A stretch of DNA of 64,000 nt from assembly GCA_032622095.1 (NCBI GenBank), contig CP136066.1:93457319-93521318 (forward strand), in the 5' to 3' direction. The position numbers and the translations under genes are program-made. Source of the stretch: Siphonodentalium dalli (Eukaryota; Mollusca; Scaphopoda; Gadilida; Siphonodentaliidae). How positions within the stretch are numbered: position 1 is the stretch's first letter; every line of letters begins with the position of its first letter. Under the pieces are notes generated by a model, which saw nothing but the letters and a program-made list of their open reading frames with translations, searched no databases and had not been told where the DNA came from. Below are positions 22,291 through 34,984 of this stretch, in pieces.

Positions 22291-22420
22291 TTAACCCTTT
22301 GAGTGCCAGGTCCGATTTTTGTATCAACCCATATACCCTGTGCCAATGCATTCTCTTATATATGCGAGTCGACCATAGGTCGCCTCGCATATATAAGAGA
22401 ATGCATTGGCCTAACAATTT
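22291..22420. mobile_element. piggyBac-like MITE fragment with hairpin
   Basis: TTAACCCTTTGAGTGCC at 22291 is a typical piggyBac-type end. The hairpin at 22342-22410 is the same arm pair as in the MITE at 18826-19214. The right end was not found; A-runs follow at 22475-22505. Up to about 22840 nothing else is recognised. Confidence 0.65.
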
Positions 22421-22839
22421 TTCATCATTTGTTATTATTTTTTACAATTTTTTACAATTTTAATAATTTTTTTAAAATCTAAAAAAAAAAAAATAAAAAA
22501 AAATAACAATCAATAAATATTTGAAAAATTATTATAGCAAAAACATACCTTGAATACCACCAAGTAATTCTTGTAATAAATAGTATGGAATTGTTTGGTT
22601 TGTTATTGCAACCACATGGCAAACAACTGAAACAATAAAAAATTGTATATTATTAATTCGGAAAAAATATAAGTCGGAAAAAATACAAGTGCATGTTCTC
22701 TGTACATGTACATTTTACATGTATTAGCATTTATTTTTTATTTATGGTGGTTAGGCCATAGAAAACAAGTGCAAAGCAAAGCGTGGCATATGCCCCTGAT
22801 GCTCAGTTTAGACAGTGGGCAATACTAAATATTTGTATG

Positions 22840-23458
22840 GATGGAAACTTTTCTAAATCCAAGAAGTGGGTATCGTATCCCCCCAAGCTGGACTATCAAC
22901 ACAGCAAAGCACAACCAAATCTGATGATCCATGCCCAAGTTACAAGCTGAAATTTTCATACATACAGAAAATTCAGAAATTTCTAAGTCAAAACAGGGCT
23001 GTAACTTTGGTGAAAATGAATGCACAAAACCTGTAGTAAGTTGATATCCTGAGCTGTGCAATCACCATACCAAAGCACAACTGAATTTGATTATAGTTTC
23101 CCCCAAGTACAAGCTGAAATGTTCTTTCGTACACAAAATTCACAAATATCCAAGTCAAACAAGAGCTGTAACTCTGGTAATAATTGAAGGACGAAACCCA
23201 TATATGTGTGTATCCTTTCTCCCAACATGTGCTAACACCATGCCAAAGGACAATGAAAGCTGATAATTGACACCCGAGTTACAAGGTGATATGTTCATAC
23301 AGGCACAAAATTCACAAATTTCCAAGCTCTACAAGGGCCGGAACTCATGTAAAAATTAATGGACGAAACCTGTGTTATGTGGGTATCCTTTCCCCTAACC
23401 TGTGTTATCACCATGCCAAAGGTGATAGAACTCCGATAATAAACATCTGAGTTACAAT
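22840..23458 (-). repeat. Tandem array, units of about 170 bp
   Basis: About four units with 'caccatgccaaaggacaa', 'cgagttacaagctgaaat', 'acaaaattcacaaatttcc' and 'aagtcaaacaagagctgtaac'. The order of motifs parallels the H1/H4 cores, but the sequence is otherwise unrelated. Termini not recognised. Confidence 0.7.
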
Positions 23459-23603
23459 TAGTGATGTTCCAATAATGAAAAAGCCCATCAGACCAATTTC
23501 CGATAACTGGAGGCACAATCGGCCTATTTCTGATTCCGATGTTTATATATTTTGTGCGTTTGTTCCTATAATGGACCTATATACACCCATTGCACTCCAT
23601 ATC
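23459..23603 (+). mobile_element. Probable hAT terminus
   Basis: TAGTGATGTTCCAATAATGA and the following 'ccgataactgg', 'ggcacaatcgg', 'tgattccgatg' segments resemble hAT ends. No partner end found. The 5.2-kb foldback begins at 23604 and may have landed in it. Confidence 0.45.
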
Positions 23604-24949
23604 TAGTCGGGGAGCCAATAAGGTCCACCTGCACCCCCCCGATGATTACAAATAACCTTATTTTTATTGTTCCCTATGGTATCCAGATAAAGAATCCGGA
23701 ATTCTCCGAAAAATAAAGGTGGCCCTACTAGGTGCTAGAGCCATTTGAATCCAAGATGGCCACCATTTCCTCTAATTCCGACCAGCTGTATTTAATCGTT
23801 GTAATAGATCGGTTGTTAGCAAAAGACACAGACAAAATATATGCCATTTGTTGGTATGATGTCCTTCTTCAAAATGACGGCAAAAAATTTCGAAATAAAT
23901 TCAAAATGGCCGCCGAAAAATGACGTCATCTGCACGAAAATAGGAAATTTAATTAATATTTCACCATATCTTCCATTTTTCTTCACATTAATCATTAGTA
24001 AATGGCAATGTTTTTGAGACAGTCATCAAGCGTGATATTATAGCGTCATTTTAAGACATTTGCCATTGACGAGGGTTCAGTAATAGATACAGAAAGAGGA
24101 TTTGAAAAAGAGGGGTAAAATTTTCGATTTTTTGCAAGACGATTTTGATAGTCATTTTATCGACAAACCACATGTGCTTTATTTTATTGGACGGATGTTT
24201 TACTTCAATGGGAATGAAATTGGTGTAGAAAATTTCCAAAATGGCCGCCGAAAATATGAAAAATGGTAAATATTGCCCCAGGGTGTCCTGCAATGGCTTA
24301 CAAGTTGTGGTTAATATATAAAATTGGCTAATCTGTATTATATACATTGCATACTAACATGTTTGATGCACCATGGATCATTGTTTCTATTGTCACCACT
24401 GACATCACCAGAAATATTGGATTTTTCTCTCACAAACTTGACATAAATTTCGGCAAAAATTCACTTTTCAGGGTTGGACAATTGTTTTAAGTAAAATGCA
24501 ACTATCATTGGTATCAAAGGTATTTATTGTATTGGTCTATCTTAAATGTGTCACACTACGGTGTTTATAGACCAAATTGCTCAAGATGGCTTCCAAAATG
24601 GCAACCAAATTTGTAAAAAGTTAATTTTTTACATATATCCCGAACATTATTCTCTGCGTTATCCGACAAGGTAGTAAATTGTGACTCACTTGGTTATTGT
24701 ACGTGTTAGTTAATTAACTGACAACTACGTTCTATTATGTTTGTCCCAGTTCCGTATGGGGCATGACAAATTCATTTTAAAGTTGCAGTATGGAATTTTG
24801 CGGAGAACCTCTTTTGTGTTTCTTGCCATATTATTGAAAGGAAATGGGCAGAACTTTGAAACGGAACTGAGATGAACCATAATATGTGGCTATTCTGGTC
24901 CATTATGATAAAACATATCAACTGGATACACGGTGGATGCCAAGATGGT
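23604..24949. repeat. Outer left arm of the foldback (non-repetitive part)
   Basis: About 1.35 kb matched by 27470-28840 on the other strand. It carries several 'aaaatggccgcc' and 'caagatggc' motifs and 'tgacgtca' at 23921-23928, a CRE-like octamer mirrored in the right arm at about 28515-28522. Confidence 0.85.
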
Positions 24950-25861
24950 AGCCAGGGAGTTACTATATGGTCATAGATGAGGTGAATAGGTATACAGGGA
25001 GTTATTGTATGGTCAACGGTGAGATGAGTACATGTATGTATACAATTAGTGACTGTATGATCATAAATTTAATGAATAGCTATACAGGGAGTGACTAAAT
25101 GGTCATGTGTCAGGTGTATGAGTATACCCGGTGTTCCTGCTTGGTGGCGTGTAGGTCATGTGTAGGTTATACGGGTATACACATGTGTTGCTATATGGTC
25201 ATGGGCGAGGGGTATGTGTATATAGCGAGCGGCTATATGGCCATGGATGATGTGCATATGCATACATGGAGTGAATATACTGACATGGCTGGGGAGTATT
25301 AGTATATCTTGAGTGGCTATTCTGCTATGGTGTGACAAATAGGGATACGGGGAGTGACATGGCCAAGGGTGAGGTGAATATATATACAATGATTGACCAT
25401 GATCATGTACGAATGTTTTGAATAGGTACACACGGTGTGACTATATGGCCATAGGTCAGATGAAGGAGTATACCAGGTGCCATGGGTGAGGGTATGTGTA
25501 TGAAGCGAGTGGCTATATGACCATTGGTGAGGTGGATATGTATACCCGGGGTGACTCTATGGTCATTGTTGTGGTGTTGATGTATATATTGAATGTCTAT
25601 TTGACCATGTGTGTGTGGAGAATAGGTATACATGGGATGACCGTATGGCCAATAGTGAGGTGAATGGGTATACAAGGAGTGACTCTATGGTTATGGGTCA
25701 TGTTTAGGATTATACCCGGTGTGACTGCATTGTGACTCATGGCTGTATGGCCATCCATGGTCATGGGTCAGGTGTACGTTTATACAGTTGGTCACTATAT
25801 TGTTATGTCTGTAGTGTTTATGTATATATGGAATGACTGTGTGGTAATGGGTGGCTATCGC
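24950..25861 (+). repeat. 42-bp minisatellite, left arm
   Basis: About 22 degenerate units with consensus 'gagtgactatatggtcat', then 'gggtgaggtgaataggtatacag'. Unit length is mostly 42 bp, so reading frames persist and give long low-complexity ORFs rich in Met, Tyr, Val and Cys. Confidence 0.85.
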
Positions 25862-25967
25862 TTTTCACGTTTAAAGTTCCCCCATGTACACAAACACTAT
25901 CATGGTGGAGAACTCTTTGATATGACCTCTCTATTGATTAACATATCCTTGCGTTATTGTGGAAATC

Positions 25968-27460
25968 GATAGCCACCCAAATTACACATGTACAACCCAC
26001 CATGACCTCATATGTACATAAACACCACACAAATGACAATATAGTCACCCACTCTATACACATACACCTGACCATACAGCCATATTTGGTTATACTGGTA
26101 CATGCCACAAATGACGATACAGCCATGAGTCACCATGCATGAACACCAGGTATACTCCTACACCTGACCATATAGTCACTATGTGTATACATATTCACCA
26201 CATTCACGATCATAAAGTCACTCATTGTATACCTATTCACCTCACCGTGGACCATACAGCCACTACATGTATATCTATTCGCCATATTCATGACCATAGA
26301 GTCAATCCAGATATACATATACACCTCATCAATGGTGAGCCCTTCCAAATATACCAATACCCGCACACACGACCACTCATAAGTTTAATACTTGCATATA
26401 CACCTCGCACATGACAATTCAGCAACTCAATGTATACTTATACACGCCATCCATGATATTCATCTACACCCTATACACCACCGATGATAATACATCCACA
26501 ACATATATCAATATACGACCCACCCGTTACCAAAAGGGCACTCCCTATATAGCCACAGGTATGCATATAACTTCAATCTTGACCGTACAGGCATACCAGG
26601 TGCACCTATACACATTACCCATAACCATAAAATCACTCCCTATTTATCTACGCACTCCATCCATGATCATACAGACAGCACAAATATACATATACACCCA
26701 CATGTCACAATACAGCCACACACGGTACACATATACATCCCACCACGACATTACAGTCACTCCATATATACATAAACAACTCACAGATGACCATGTAGCT
26801 ACTCTCGTTATATCTATACACCACAGCAATGCCCATACGGTCACAACGGCCACACACAACAATACACCGTACAGTCACTACATGTATACAGATTTCACCT
26901 CACACATGCCCATACAGCCACTCCTTATATTCCTATGCATCTCACCATGGACACCCCACTCATAACCATATAGTCACTCCTTGTATACATATTCACACCA
27001 TTCATGCCCATACAGTAACTCCCTGTATATATATGCACCTCACCCTTGGCCATGTCACTCCCCGTATCCCTATTGTCACACCATAGCAGAATAGCCACTC
27101 AAGATATACTAATACTCCCCAGCCATGTCAGTATATTCACTCCATGTATGCATATGCACATCATCCATGCCCATATAGCCGCTCGCTATATACACATACC
27201 CCTCGCCCATGACCATATAGCAACACATGTGTATACCCGTATAACCTACACATGACCATACCGCCACATCACCAAGCAGGAACACCGGGTATACTCATAC
27301 ACCTGACACATGACCATTTAGTCACTCCCTGTATAGCTATTCATTACATTTATGATCATACAGTCACTAATTGTATACATACATGTACTCATCTCACCGT
27401 TGACCATACAATAACTCCCTGTATACCTATTCACCTCACCTATGATAATATAGTAAGTCC
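25968..27460 (-). repeat. 42-bp minisatellite, right arm
   Basis: About 35 units of the same repeat on the opposite strand. The outer part (27050-27460) is nearly identical to the left arm. The inner 600 bp has extra, more diverged units with no direct counterpart. The 184-codon ORF at 26411-26965 is an artefact of the 42-bp period. Confidence 0.85.
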
Positions 27461-28840
27461 CTGGCTACCATCTTGGCATCCACCCTGTATCCAGTTGATA
27501 TGTTTTATCATAATGGACCAGAATAGCCACATATTATGGTTCATCTCAGTTCCGTTTCAAAGTTCTGCCCATTTCCTTTCAATAATATGGCAAGAAACAC
27601 AAAAGAGGTTCTCCGCAAAATTCCATACTGCAACTTTAAAATGAATTTGTCATGCCCCATACGGAACTGGGACAAACATAATAGAACGTAGTTGTCAGTT
27701 AATTAACTAACACGTACAATAACCAAGTGAGTCACAATTTACTACCTTGTCGGATAACGCAGAGAATAATGTTCGGGATATATGTAAAAAATTAACTTTT
27801 TACAAATTTGGTTGCCATTTTGGAAGCCATCTTGAGCAATTTGGTCTATAAACACCGTAGTGTGACACATTTAAGATAGACCAATACAATAAATACCTTT
27901 GATACCAATGATAGTTGCATTTTACTTAAAACAATTGTCCAACCCTGAAAAGTGAATTTTTGTCGAAATTTATGTCAAGTTTGTGAGAGAAAAATCCAAT
28001 ATTTCTGGTGATGTCAGTGGTGACAATAGAAACAATGATCCATGGTGTATCAGACATGTTAGTATGCAATGTATATAATACAGATTAGCCAATTTTATAT
28101 ATTAACCACAACTTGTAAGCCATTGCAGGACACCCTGGGGCAATATTTACCATTTTTCATATTTTCGGCGGCCATTTTGGAAATTTTCTACACCAATTTC
28201 ATTCCCATTGAAGTAAAACATCCGTCCAATAAAATAAAGCACATAGTTGTTGACATTCTATTAACAGCCTGTGTGGTTTGTCGATAAAATGACTATCAAA
28301 ATCGTCTTGCAAAAAATCGAAAATTTTACCCCTCTTTTTCAAATCCTCTTTCTGTATCTATTACGGAACCCTCGTCAATGGCAAATGTCTTAAAATGACG
28401 CTATAATATCACGCTTGATGACTGTCTCAAAAACATTGCCATTCACTAATGATTAATGTGAAGAAAAATGGAAGATATGGTGAAATATTAATTAAATTTC
28501 CTATTTTCGTGCAGATGACGTCATTTTTCGGCGGCCATTTTGAATTTTTTTCGAAATTTTTTGCCGTCATTTTGAAGAAGGACATCATACCAACAAATGG
28601 CATATATTTTGTCTGTGTCTTTTGCTAATAACCGATCTATTACAACGATTAAATACAGCTGGTCGGAATTAGAGGAAATGGCGGCCATCTTGGATTCAAA
28701 TGGCTCTAGCACCTAGTAGGGCCACCTTTATTTTTCGGAGAATTCCGGATTCTTTATCTGGATACCATAGGGAACAATAAAAATAAGGTTATTTGTAATC
28801 ATCGGGGGGGTGCAGGCGGACCTTATTGGCTCCCCGACTA

Positions 28841-29993
28841 ATCCCGGTATAGTTTCAAAGCCAAATACATAAAAATATATATATTATGTAGTATTTCTGC
28901 CGACGTCAGTTGTGCGCTGCCTTTGATGTATGCCGGTAGTTGTTTTGACAAAGAGATCAAAGGTGCCGAATCAGAGTAACGTTATCACTGTAATCACCGT
29001 AAGGGGAACACTTGCACGCGGTATAAAGGTCTTGATTGAATACTTGTTAGTTGCGACAATGTATGGAATGCGATTATTATTAACTAAATTTAGAATGATG
29101 GATAATAATTGGTGTCATATTTTTCTGAGATTTCCCAAATTCCCATTGGTCACACCTTTTGTCTTTTAATAACTGGGAAGCTTTTATAGTTCCGCCTACT
29201 CAAATTTTGTTTTGCTAGACCACCTCCGAGTTCAACGTGGAGCTAAGCATATTTCATAGCGTACGCCGTAACTTGTAATGAGAGCAACGTTATAATGGCA
29301 ACTCGCGGAGTGACAAAAACACATACAATTTTGGACTACTTCACCATATTGTCCCTTACAGACGAAAAAGCTAATTATGCCCCTCCTCATGTTGGTCATT
29401 ATTGAAGACAGTTCTGACCACGACTGTACTAATTCATTCAGTGCGTGGTTCAAATTATTGACATAGCATGTGATGTCACAGCATGGCACGTGCTCAGCCG
29501 GAAATTACATGTGCATTGTAATGAGGTCAGTTGTTGAATCTATTTCGTATCCACGCGATTGAACCAATAACTTCATATTACACGGGATATATCGGACAGG
29601 TGAATTGCCATGCTTATATATAATCATACCAGACTGTTTGGACGATACCAATAACTTCTTTTTAGTTTGTTACAACTGCGTTTTACATTCAATACTACGG
29701 TTGTATTGTGTACGTTTATTAAAGCATGCATATAGCACTAGAATGTTTTTGTTTGTTTTGACCAGAGTTCGCGCTGCCTATTGCCAATTTAGCAAATTGC
29801 TATAAAAAAAATTAAATGGCTACAAAAAGTGGCACCTAGCTTTTTGAAATTTGGAAATTGGTACCCATCGGGCATATAATAAAGCTTGCAGTCAATCGGT
29901 CGTAAAACAAAACACACATCGATATCCGGTCGCGACATAGCTAATTGGGTCTTAATTGAAAGGGTATAATAGATTCGCGGCTTATGTCAGATT
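28841..29993. other. No gene recognised
   Basis: Unique-looking sequence right of the foldback. Short ORFs have no recognisable domain and no convincing splice context. Confidence 0.4.
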
Positions 29994-30560
29994 GACTTAT
30001 ATATACAACTAGAAGGTGACCCGACTTCGTCCGGGCTTTGGCCTTGAATTGTCCATTTTGAAGGTCAAGGTCAAGTGGGGTCACGATTTGACCAGTCCAA
30101 AAACATTGCCCGGACAAAAGTACCCGTCGAAATCCATCCAGTTTTACCCGATGTGCCCGTCGAAATCCATCCGGTTTTACCAGATTTGACCTTGAATTGA
30201 TCATTTTGAAGGTCAAGGTCAGGTCGGGGTCACGATTTGACCCGTCCAAAACACTCAGTGGACAAAAGTAACCCTATGTATAAAATTTCATGGAAATCCC
30301 ATCAAAATTGACGATTTGACCTTGAATTGACCTGATTTCAAGGTCAAGGTCACGTCGCACGGGCAAATGAATATGCTTATGAGACTCCCCATACGAAAGT
30401 ATCCCTAGACACTAATTTTCATCGAAATCCCGTGATATTCGGGCGTTTGACCGTGAAATGTCCCGATTTCAAGGTCAAGGTCACCTTGCACGGTCAAATT
30501 AATAGGCCCATGTCACTCCCCGGCCGAAAATACCCCCACATACCAAGTTATATTGACTTT
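29994..30560. repeat. Repeat with four units carrying AAGGTCAAGGTCA
   Basis: Begins 'aactagaaggtgacccgac' and contains four diverged units of 120-150 bp. Each holds 'ttgaccttgaattg' or similar plus 'caaggtcaaggtca' and 'ggggtcacgatttgacc'. Paired TCAAGGTCA motifs lie at about 30061-30072, 30211-30222, 30340-30351 and 30471-30482. Non-coding; a 102-residue minus ORF is repeat translation. Termini not defined. Confidence 0.75.
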
Positions 30561-31404
30561 TATGGTACATTTCTAGAATGTACCACAAGAATTGTAGCAT
30601 AATCAGTGATGCTGCCAATCTCACAATTTCAGAACTCTCATAATTCAAACCACGGGTGAATTGGTTAAAATCATGCTAGGTTGATCAGAGACATGAAATG
30701 GCAACCTACTAATACCAATTCTAATTTAAAGAAATTAACAAAATAAGCCTTACAAAACTTTCAGGAAATTTACAAAGAAAAGAAGTCACAATTTAATTGT
30801 GTAGTCATTTTTACATTACACTTACAAAAGATGGTGACAGATAATACAGGACAGTGATAAAGTCTCTGTATCGCTCACTAAATTTGTACGAAATCATATA
30901 GTAGAATTATAAAATAAACTAATACATGGAGCATCGTCGTATGCAGAAACTGATTTGTAGTACTCACTTTGTGTTGTCCTGCAATGAGTTTCTTTTGGTC
31001 AAATTATATACACAACAACGTGCCTTTAAAGTGGGTTGAAAACCTTTTGATATATAATAATTTGCATTTATAAAAATATGTATACATACATTTCCGTATA
31101 GAGTCCTCAAAGCCAGTCAGCCCAGCTATAATATCAGGTTCATTCTGTATATCATACTGCAAAGAGATGTGCTCAAAATTTATCCATGGGACAAAAAGGG
31201 CCCTGCAAAAATACCAGATACAATACAATATCGAATCTTCCAAAATAATTCGGCATTTTTCTTACAAGGTAGAGAGTGGAGAGCGATGGGTTTAAAGTGG
31301 ATGAAGCCTCAATGGTCATGGATGATGATCAGGTGGGGCAACACTGATTGACTTTAGTCTTCTTTGTTCTGAATTTCAAGTCTTACCCTCTTGTGGGAGT
31401 TTAC
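30561..31404. other. No gene recognised
   Basis: A 21-bp palindrome GGTACATTTCTAGAATGTACC (split here: GGTACATT-TCTAG-AATGTACC) lies at 30564-30584. Otherwise A+T-rich sequence without protein-like ORFs. Confidence 0.4.
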
Positions 31405-31412
31405 ATTATAGG

Positions 31413-31855
31413 TAGGGCTGCAACGATTCACCGCAGTTTCGGTGAATTGCGATGTTTACCGGCAGTGTGATACGCGGTTCATTCCGTAATTATTCCGATA
31501 TGTTTTTTATCCGTATTTTTGTAGTCTAAACGCATGCCCAAGCACTCTGAGAGAACTCTTTTCATTGGCTGTAACCACCATAATTTCCTGTTCTGTTAAC
31601 CAATCAAAATTCTTGTTCTTCCATTATATCAGTCATAGGCGAAATTTAAATTGCCTGTATGGAAACACTTTGGTTTCATGTCTTTGAGAAAGACGGTGGG
31701 TGGAAAAACACCAAACACCAAAACAATATGCAAAGTGTGCAAAAGTTGTAAATGGTCCAATTTTCAGTCTGGAATGTATCGCGATATGTATCGTATCGTT
31801 GCATAAAATTGTGATACATATTGAATCGTGAGGTGGTCATATCATTGCAGCCCTA
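31413..31855 (+). mobile_element. hAT deletion derivative with TSD and BED-finger scrap
   Basis: Ends TAGGGCTGCAACGATTCACC and CATTGCAGCCCTA are flanked by a perfect 8-bp duplication ATTATAGG (31405-31412 and 31856-31863). Inside, a frame near 31720-31780 reads KTICKVCKSCKWSNFQSGM, which resembles the start of the BED zinc finger of hAT (ZBED-type) transposases. The terminal ATCG-rich repeats are typical of such elements. An internal deletion removed the rest. Confidence 0.88.
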
Positions 31856-32084
31856 ATTATAGGATTATTTATATGAGCTTGACATGTATAAATAGTAGTC
31901 TATTTTACAGTTCGCTTCTCATCACTACAAATATTGATTTATTGTGCTTATTATATCCTTCCTAGTCTTTTTCTCTAAATTAAAATATAACAAGGTGAAG
32001 TTTTAGTGGTAAATGCTTACAAGATACAAGATTTTATTGCAAAATCACCTAAATGGGCAGTTGCAAACATAATATACACATAAA

Positions 32085-32946
32085 TATGAAAGTGTCAATG
32101 ACACTGTAGCTCAACTTGGAGAAAAGATCATGTCATACATTACTGCCAATGGAGCAATAAGGAATGGCGAAAGTTTAAATGTTTAAGTAATACTAGAGGT
32201 CAAACTGGAGAGCCATATAAAATAAGTTTGGGATCCACCGGACCGAAAATGATGGTTATAAAGTGTGACGAAGAATTTAGTCATGTAAAGAGTAAAATCA
32301 AAGATGGCTGCCATCGGCCACATTTTTAATCGAAAACCATTCAAATTTGATAGCACCCATCTGGAGGTGATCATAAACATATCAAGCAATGAACACTCAT
32401 ACTGATATATTTTCAAAACATTTCTCCAGTAAATGTGTCAATGACTATTATGACACTGTAGCTCAACTTGGAGAGGGGGAAATGTCATGCATTACAGTCA
32501 ATGGAGTGATAACAAATGCGGAAAGTTTAAATGTTTTTGTGGTGTGCAGAAGGATTTAGTCATGTAAAGAGTAAAATCCAAGATGACTGCAGACAGCCAT
32601 GCTTTTTATAGAAAATCTTTCAAATTTAATAGCACACATCTAGAGGCGATCTTAAACATGCCTGTAAATTTTCAAAGCAATTATCCAATAAATGTGGGGT
32701 GCTGATGGATTCAAATTTGTAATCTAAGATGGCTGCTGGCAGCCATATTTGTTCACGAATTTCGGTAAAATGTGATGGCTCCCATCTAGAGGTCAAACCG
32801 AAGATCCATATGAAGTTTGGTGATGACCGGATGAGAGATGTGACCGGTAGAGTGTGCTAAAGGAAATTGTTGAATTATAACACACATACTCACAGTCCCA
32901 TGGACAGATGCCAACCTATAGCAACAGGTCAAGTTTAGCTAAAAAC
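32085..32946 (-). mobile_element. H2 element with two 3' ends
   Basis: Minus strand. 3' arm and palindrome (AGTGTCAATGACACT, then GTAGCTCAACTT) lie at 32091-32116 and a second copy at 32449-32468. One 5' leader (AGCTAAACTTGACC.., 'ggttggcatctgtcc') is at about 32900-32946. Core units carry 'agtcatgtaaagagtaaaatc' (split: agtcatgtaaagag, taaaatc) and 'agatggctgc'. Two 3' ends with one 5' end suggest nesting or tandem recombination. Confidence 0.7.
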
Positions 32947-34640
32947 TGCTGATCCCATTGCAAATCTAACAACCGCAGCAGAACTTGATTACTCCTCAAA
33001 ACAAGAATGTCGTGCAGCAGGCTATGGCCAACCAAAAGGCACACGTGCACACCACAACTACATACATGGTGAAAAGCACTCCTGTATTTTGTATGGTTAT
33101 ATTTTGTGAATATACTCATGTATATTACCGTATAAACCAGCTACCAGCATCTCTGCATTATACTAAATTAGCAGGGTGTCAAGTCATTTGGACCACCTAT
33201 TTCCTAATTCCATCATCTACTAAGTATGCTCAATCTATTACTGATCATCAATTATTGTCTAATAAATTCCAAATTCCAGAATAACTTGATTGAAACATAT
33301 CACATATGGACCACATGATGTTTGAAAAAAAAGCTACAAAAGCCTAGATACTAAATAATAACAATTATATGTTGTTTTATTTTTGTTTTGATTCATTGTT
33401 ATTTGCAGATCTGTTCATTTATGTTCTGTTATGTCCAAATTTATGTTAAGCACCTGGTTTAACATCCAGATATTGGATTTCATACCAATAAACTTTGAAC
33501 CTTATAATTCTTGAATTATGTTTTCATTATGGACATCATGGTTGGCAATAGGTTTACACAATGGATTATAAAATAATATAACTCATATTAAACAACAGTT
33601 CTCCAATCCTGTATTCCTAAATTGTCTACTCTTGTGTTCAAAATAAAAGTGGATGCATACCTATCAGTCTATTTTTGTTGTTGTATTTATAATAGCCTCT
33701 AAGTTCATTCACATCATAATAATCTCTTACCCAAAAATTCCTGAACTGGCAGGTTTCTAGTAATTCTGCTAATTTCATGACTCGAGTCATTGGCTCCTCT
33801 TCATGCTGAAATTAGATTTCGAAAAATAAGATATTTTAAATTATTTGTGTTTGTTAATCCCTTCACTGTTACATGTAAGTGATGTCATTATGTCGTGTGC
33901 TGAGCTGTTGACAGAGACCCATGAATTTTTTTACACAAAAACTTGGGACTCGGCTTACCTTCGAGGACCCCACATGTAAAATCTCAGTTTGCATTCATAG
34001 TGCTAATCTAATGTTGTGTTTTATAAGAATCTTGATGTATATTATTTTATTTAATGAAAATAGTTTGTTTTCTGTTTTATTATGTTAGCTATATATTTAA
34101 AATAAGACAAAAGGATCATCTTTATATATGTTGTAATACAGCATTTTGTGAAACACAAGGGGTAGGTAGTATTAATGAATTTGCAATCTAAATTAGCTGG
34201 AGTAATGCTATTTTCGTGCACAAATTTTTGTCATCTTCATTCAGAGTTAACATGACATTAAAGTATACTTGCCCTCTAAGTTTTAAACATGGGGGTGGGC
34301 TTATAATCGAGGATCACTCCATGATTTTTTTGGAAGCAAAAACATAGACTGGGGTTATCCTCAGGGATGTGCTTTGTGATGGGTGTTGACGTTAACGTCA
34401 CATTATGGCTATAAATCTAACTCCATTGAAAGTTCATCATCATTTACAATTCTGGAACATCACACACTGTTTCAAACGATATAGTCATTCCGCTGCACTA
34501 ATTTCTGAGTTCCAGTTATGAGTAATGGTCGACTGCAAGTGTGCTGAAGATAGACGATGCAAACAGCATGATATTTGCGAGTACCGGTATAGACATATAG
34601 CAGTCAAGAGGTTAAGTTAAAATAAGATCTTAATTATACG
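32947..34640. other. No gene recognised
   Basis: A+T-rich. A possible retroelement-like tail 'ataccaataaactttgaacc' is at about 33481-33501. The ORFs here lack domains. Confidence 0.4.
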
Positions 34641-34647
34641 GTCAAAT

Positions 34648-34875
34648 TACCCCTTTCTTTACTAAATACTCATTGACGAATAAATCCCTTAGGAAATGTT
34701 CAGATAATAATGAAATGTTCCCCCAATGATTAGAAATCCTTCTGCAATTGTATTATATATTTGTCAGTTTTTATGCTTAAATTTCCTTACAATCCCTCCA
34801 AATAAATAATATACAATTCCAATGTATAGTTTTATAACTGAATGGGAGAATCTGTTTGGTAAAGAAACAGTTAAC
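34648..34875. mobile_element. piggyBac-like MITE (family PB1)
   Basis: Left end TTACCCCTTTCTTTACTAAA (TTAA mutated to TTAC), right end GGTAAAGAAACAGTTAA with TTAA at 34872-34875. The interior shares 'ggaaatgttcagataataa' with the other copies. A 149-residue minus ORF overlaps it and is not a gene. Confidence 0.7.
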
Positions 34876-34984
34876 ATACATGTACATGTAAGTGCATACA
34901 ATTTTGTATTAGTGTAAATAGGCTGAAAGCCTGAAACACTCAACTTCATAGGTTTTGCAGAGTTAACTTTTGTGAACTTCACCA

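Larger units (their letters stand above)
23604..28840. mobile_element. 5.2-kb foldback element with 2.3-2.9-kb inverted arms
   Basis: The left end TAGTCGGGGAGCCAATAAGG and the right end CCTTATTGGCTCCCCGACTA are exact inverted copies, and the arms stay aligned inward. Left arm 23604-25861, right arm 25968-28840, single-copy centre 25862-25967. Sample stretches of the outer arms (for example 24350-24620 against 27820-28090) differ at about 1% of positions. One indel of about 30 bp (near 28243) is specific to the right arm. Flanks share only ATC or TA, so the target duplication is uncertain. No transposase is encoded; open frames of 60-184 codons are by-products of the 42-bp repeat and of the palindrome. 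It resembles Drosophila-type foldback elements in form only. Confidence 0.9.

Noticed and set aside
26411-26965. 184-codon ORF, the longest in 15-45 kb
   Set aside because: Its low-complexity translation (repeated H, T, I, P, Y) follows from the 42-bp repeat period being a multiple of three; no domain, start context or splice signal.
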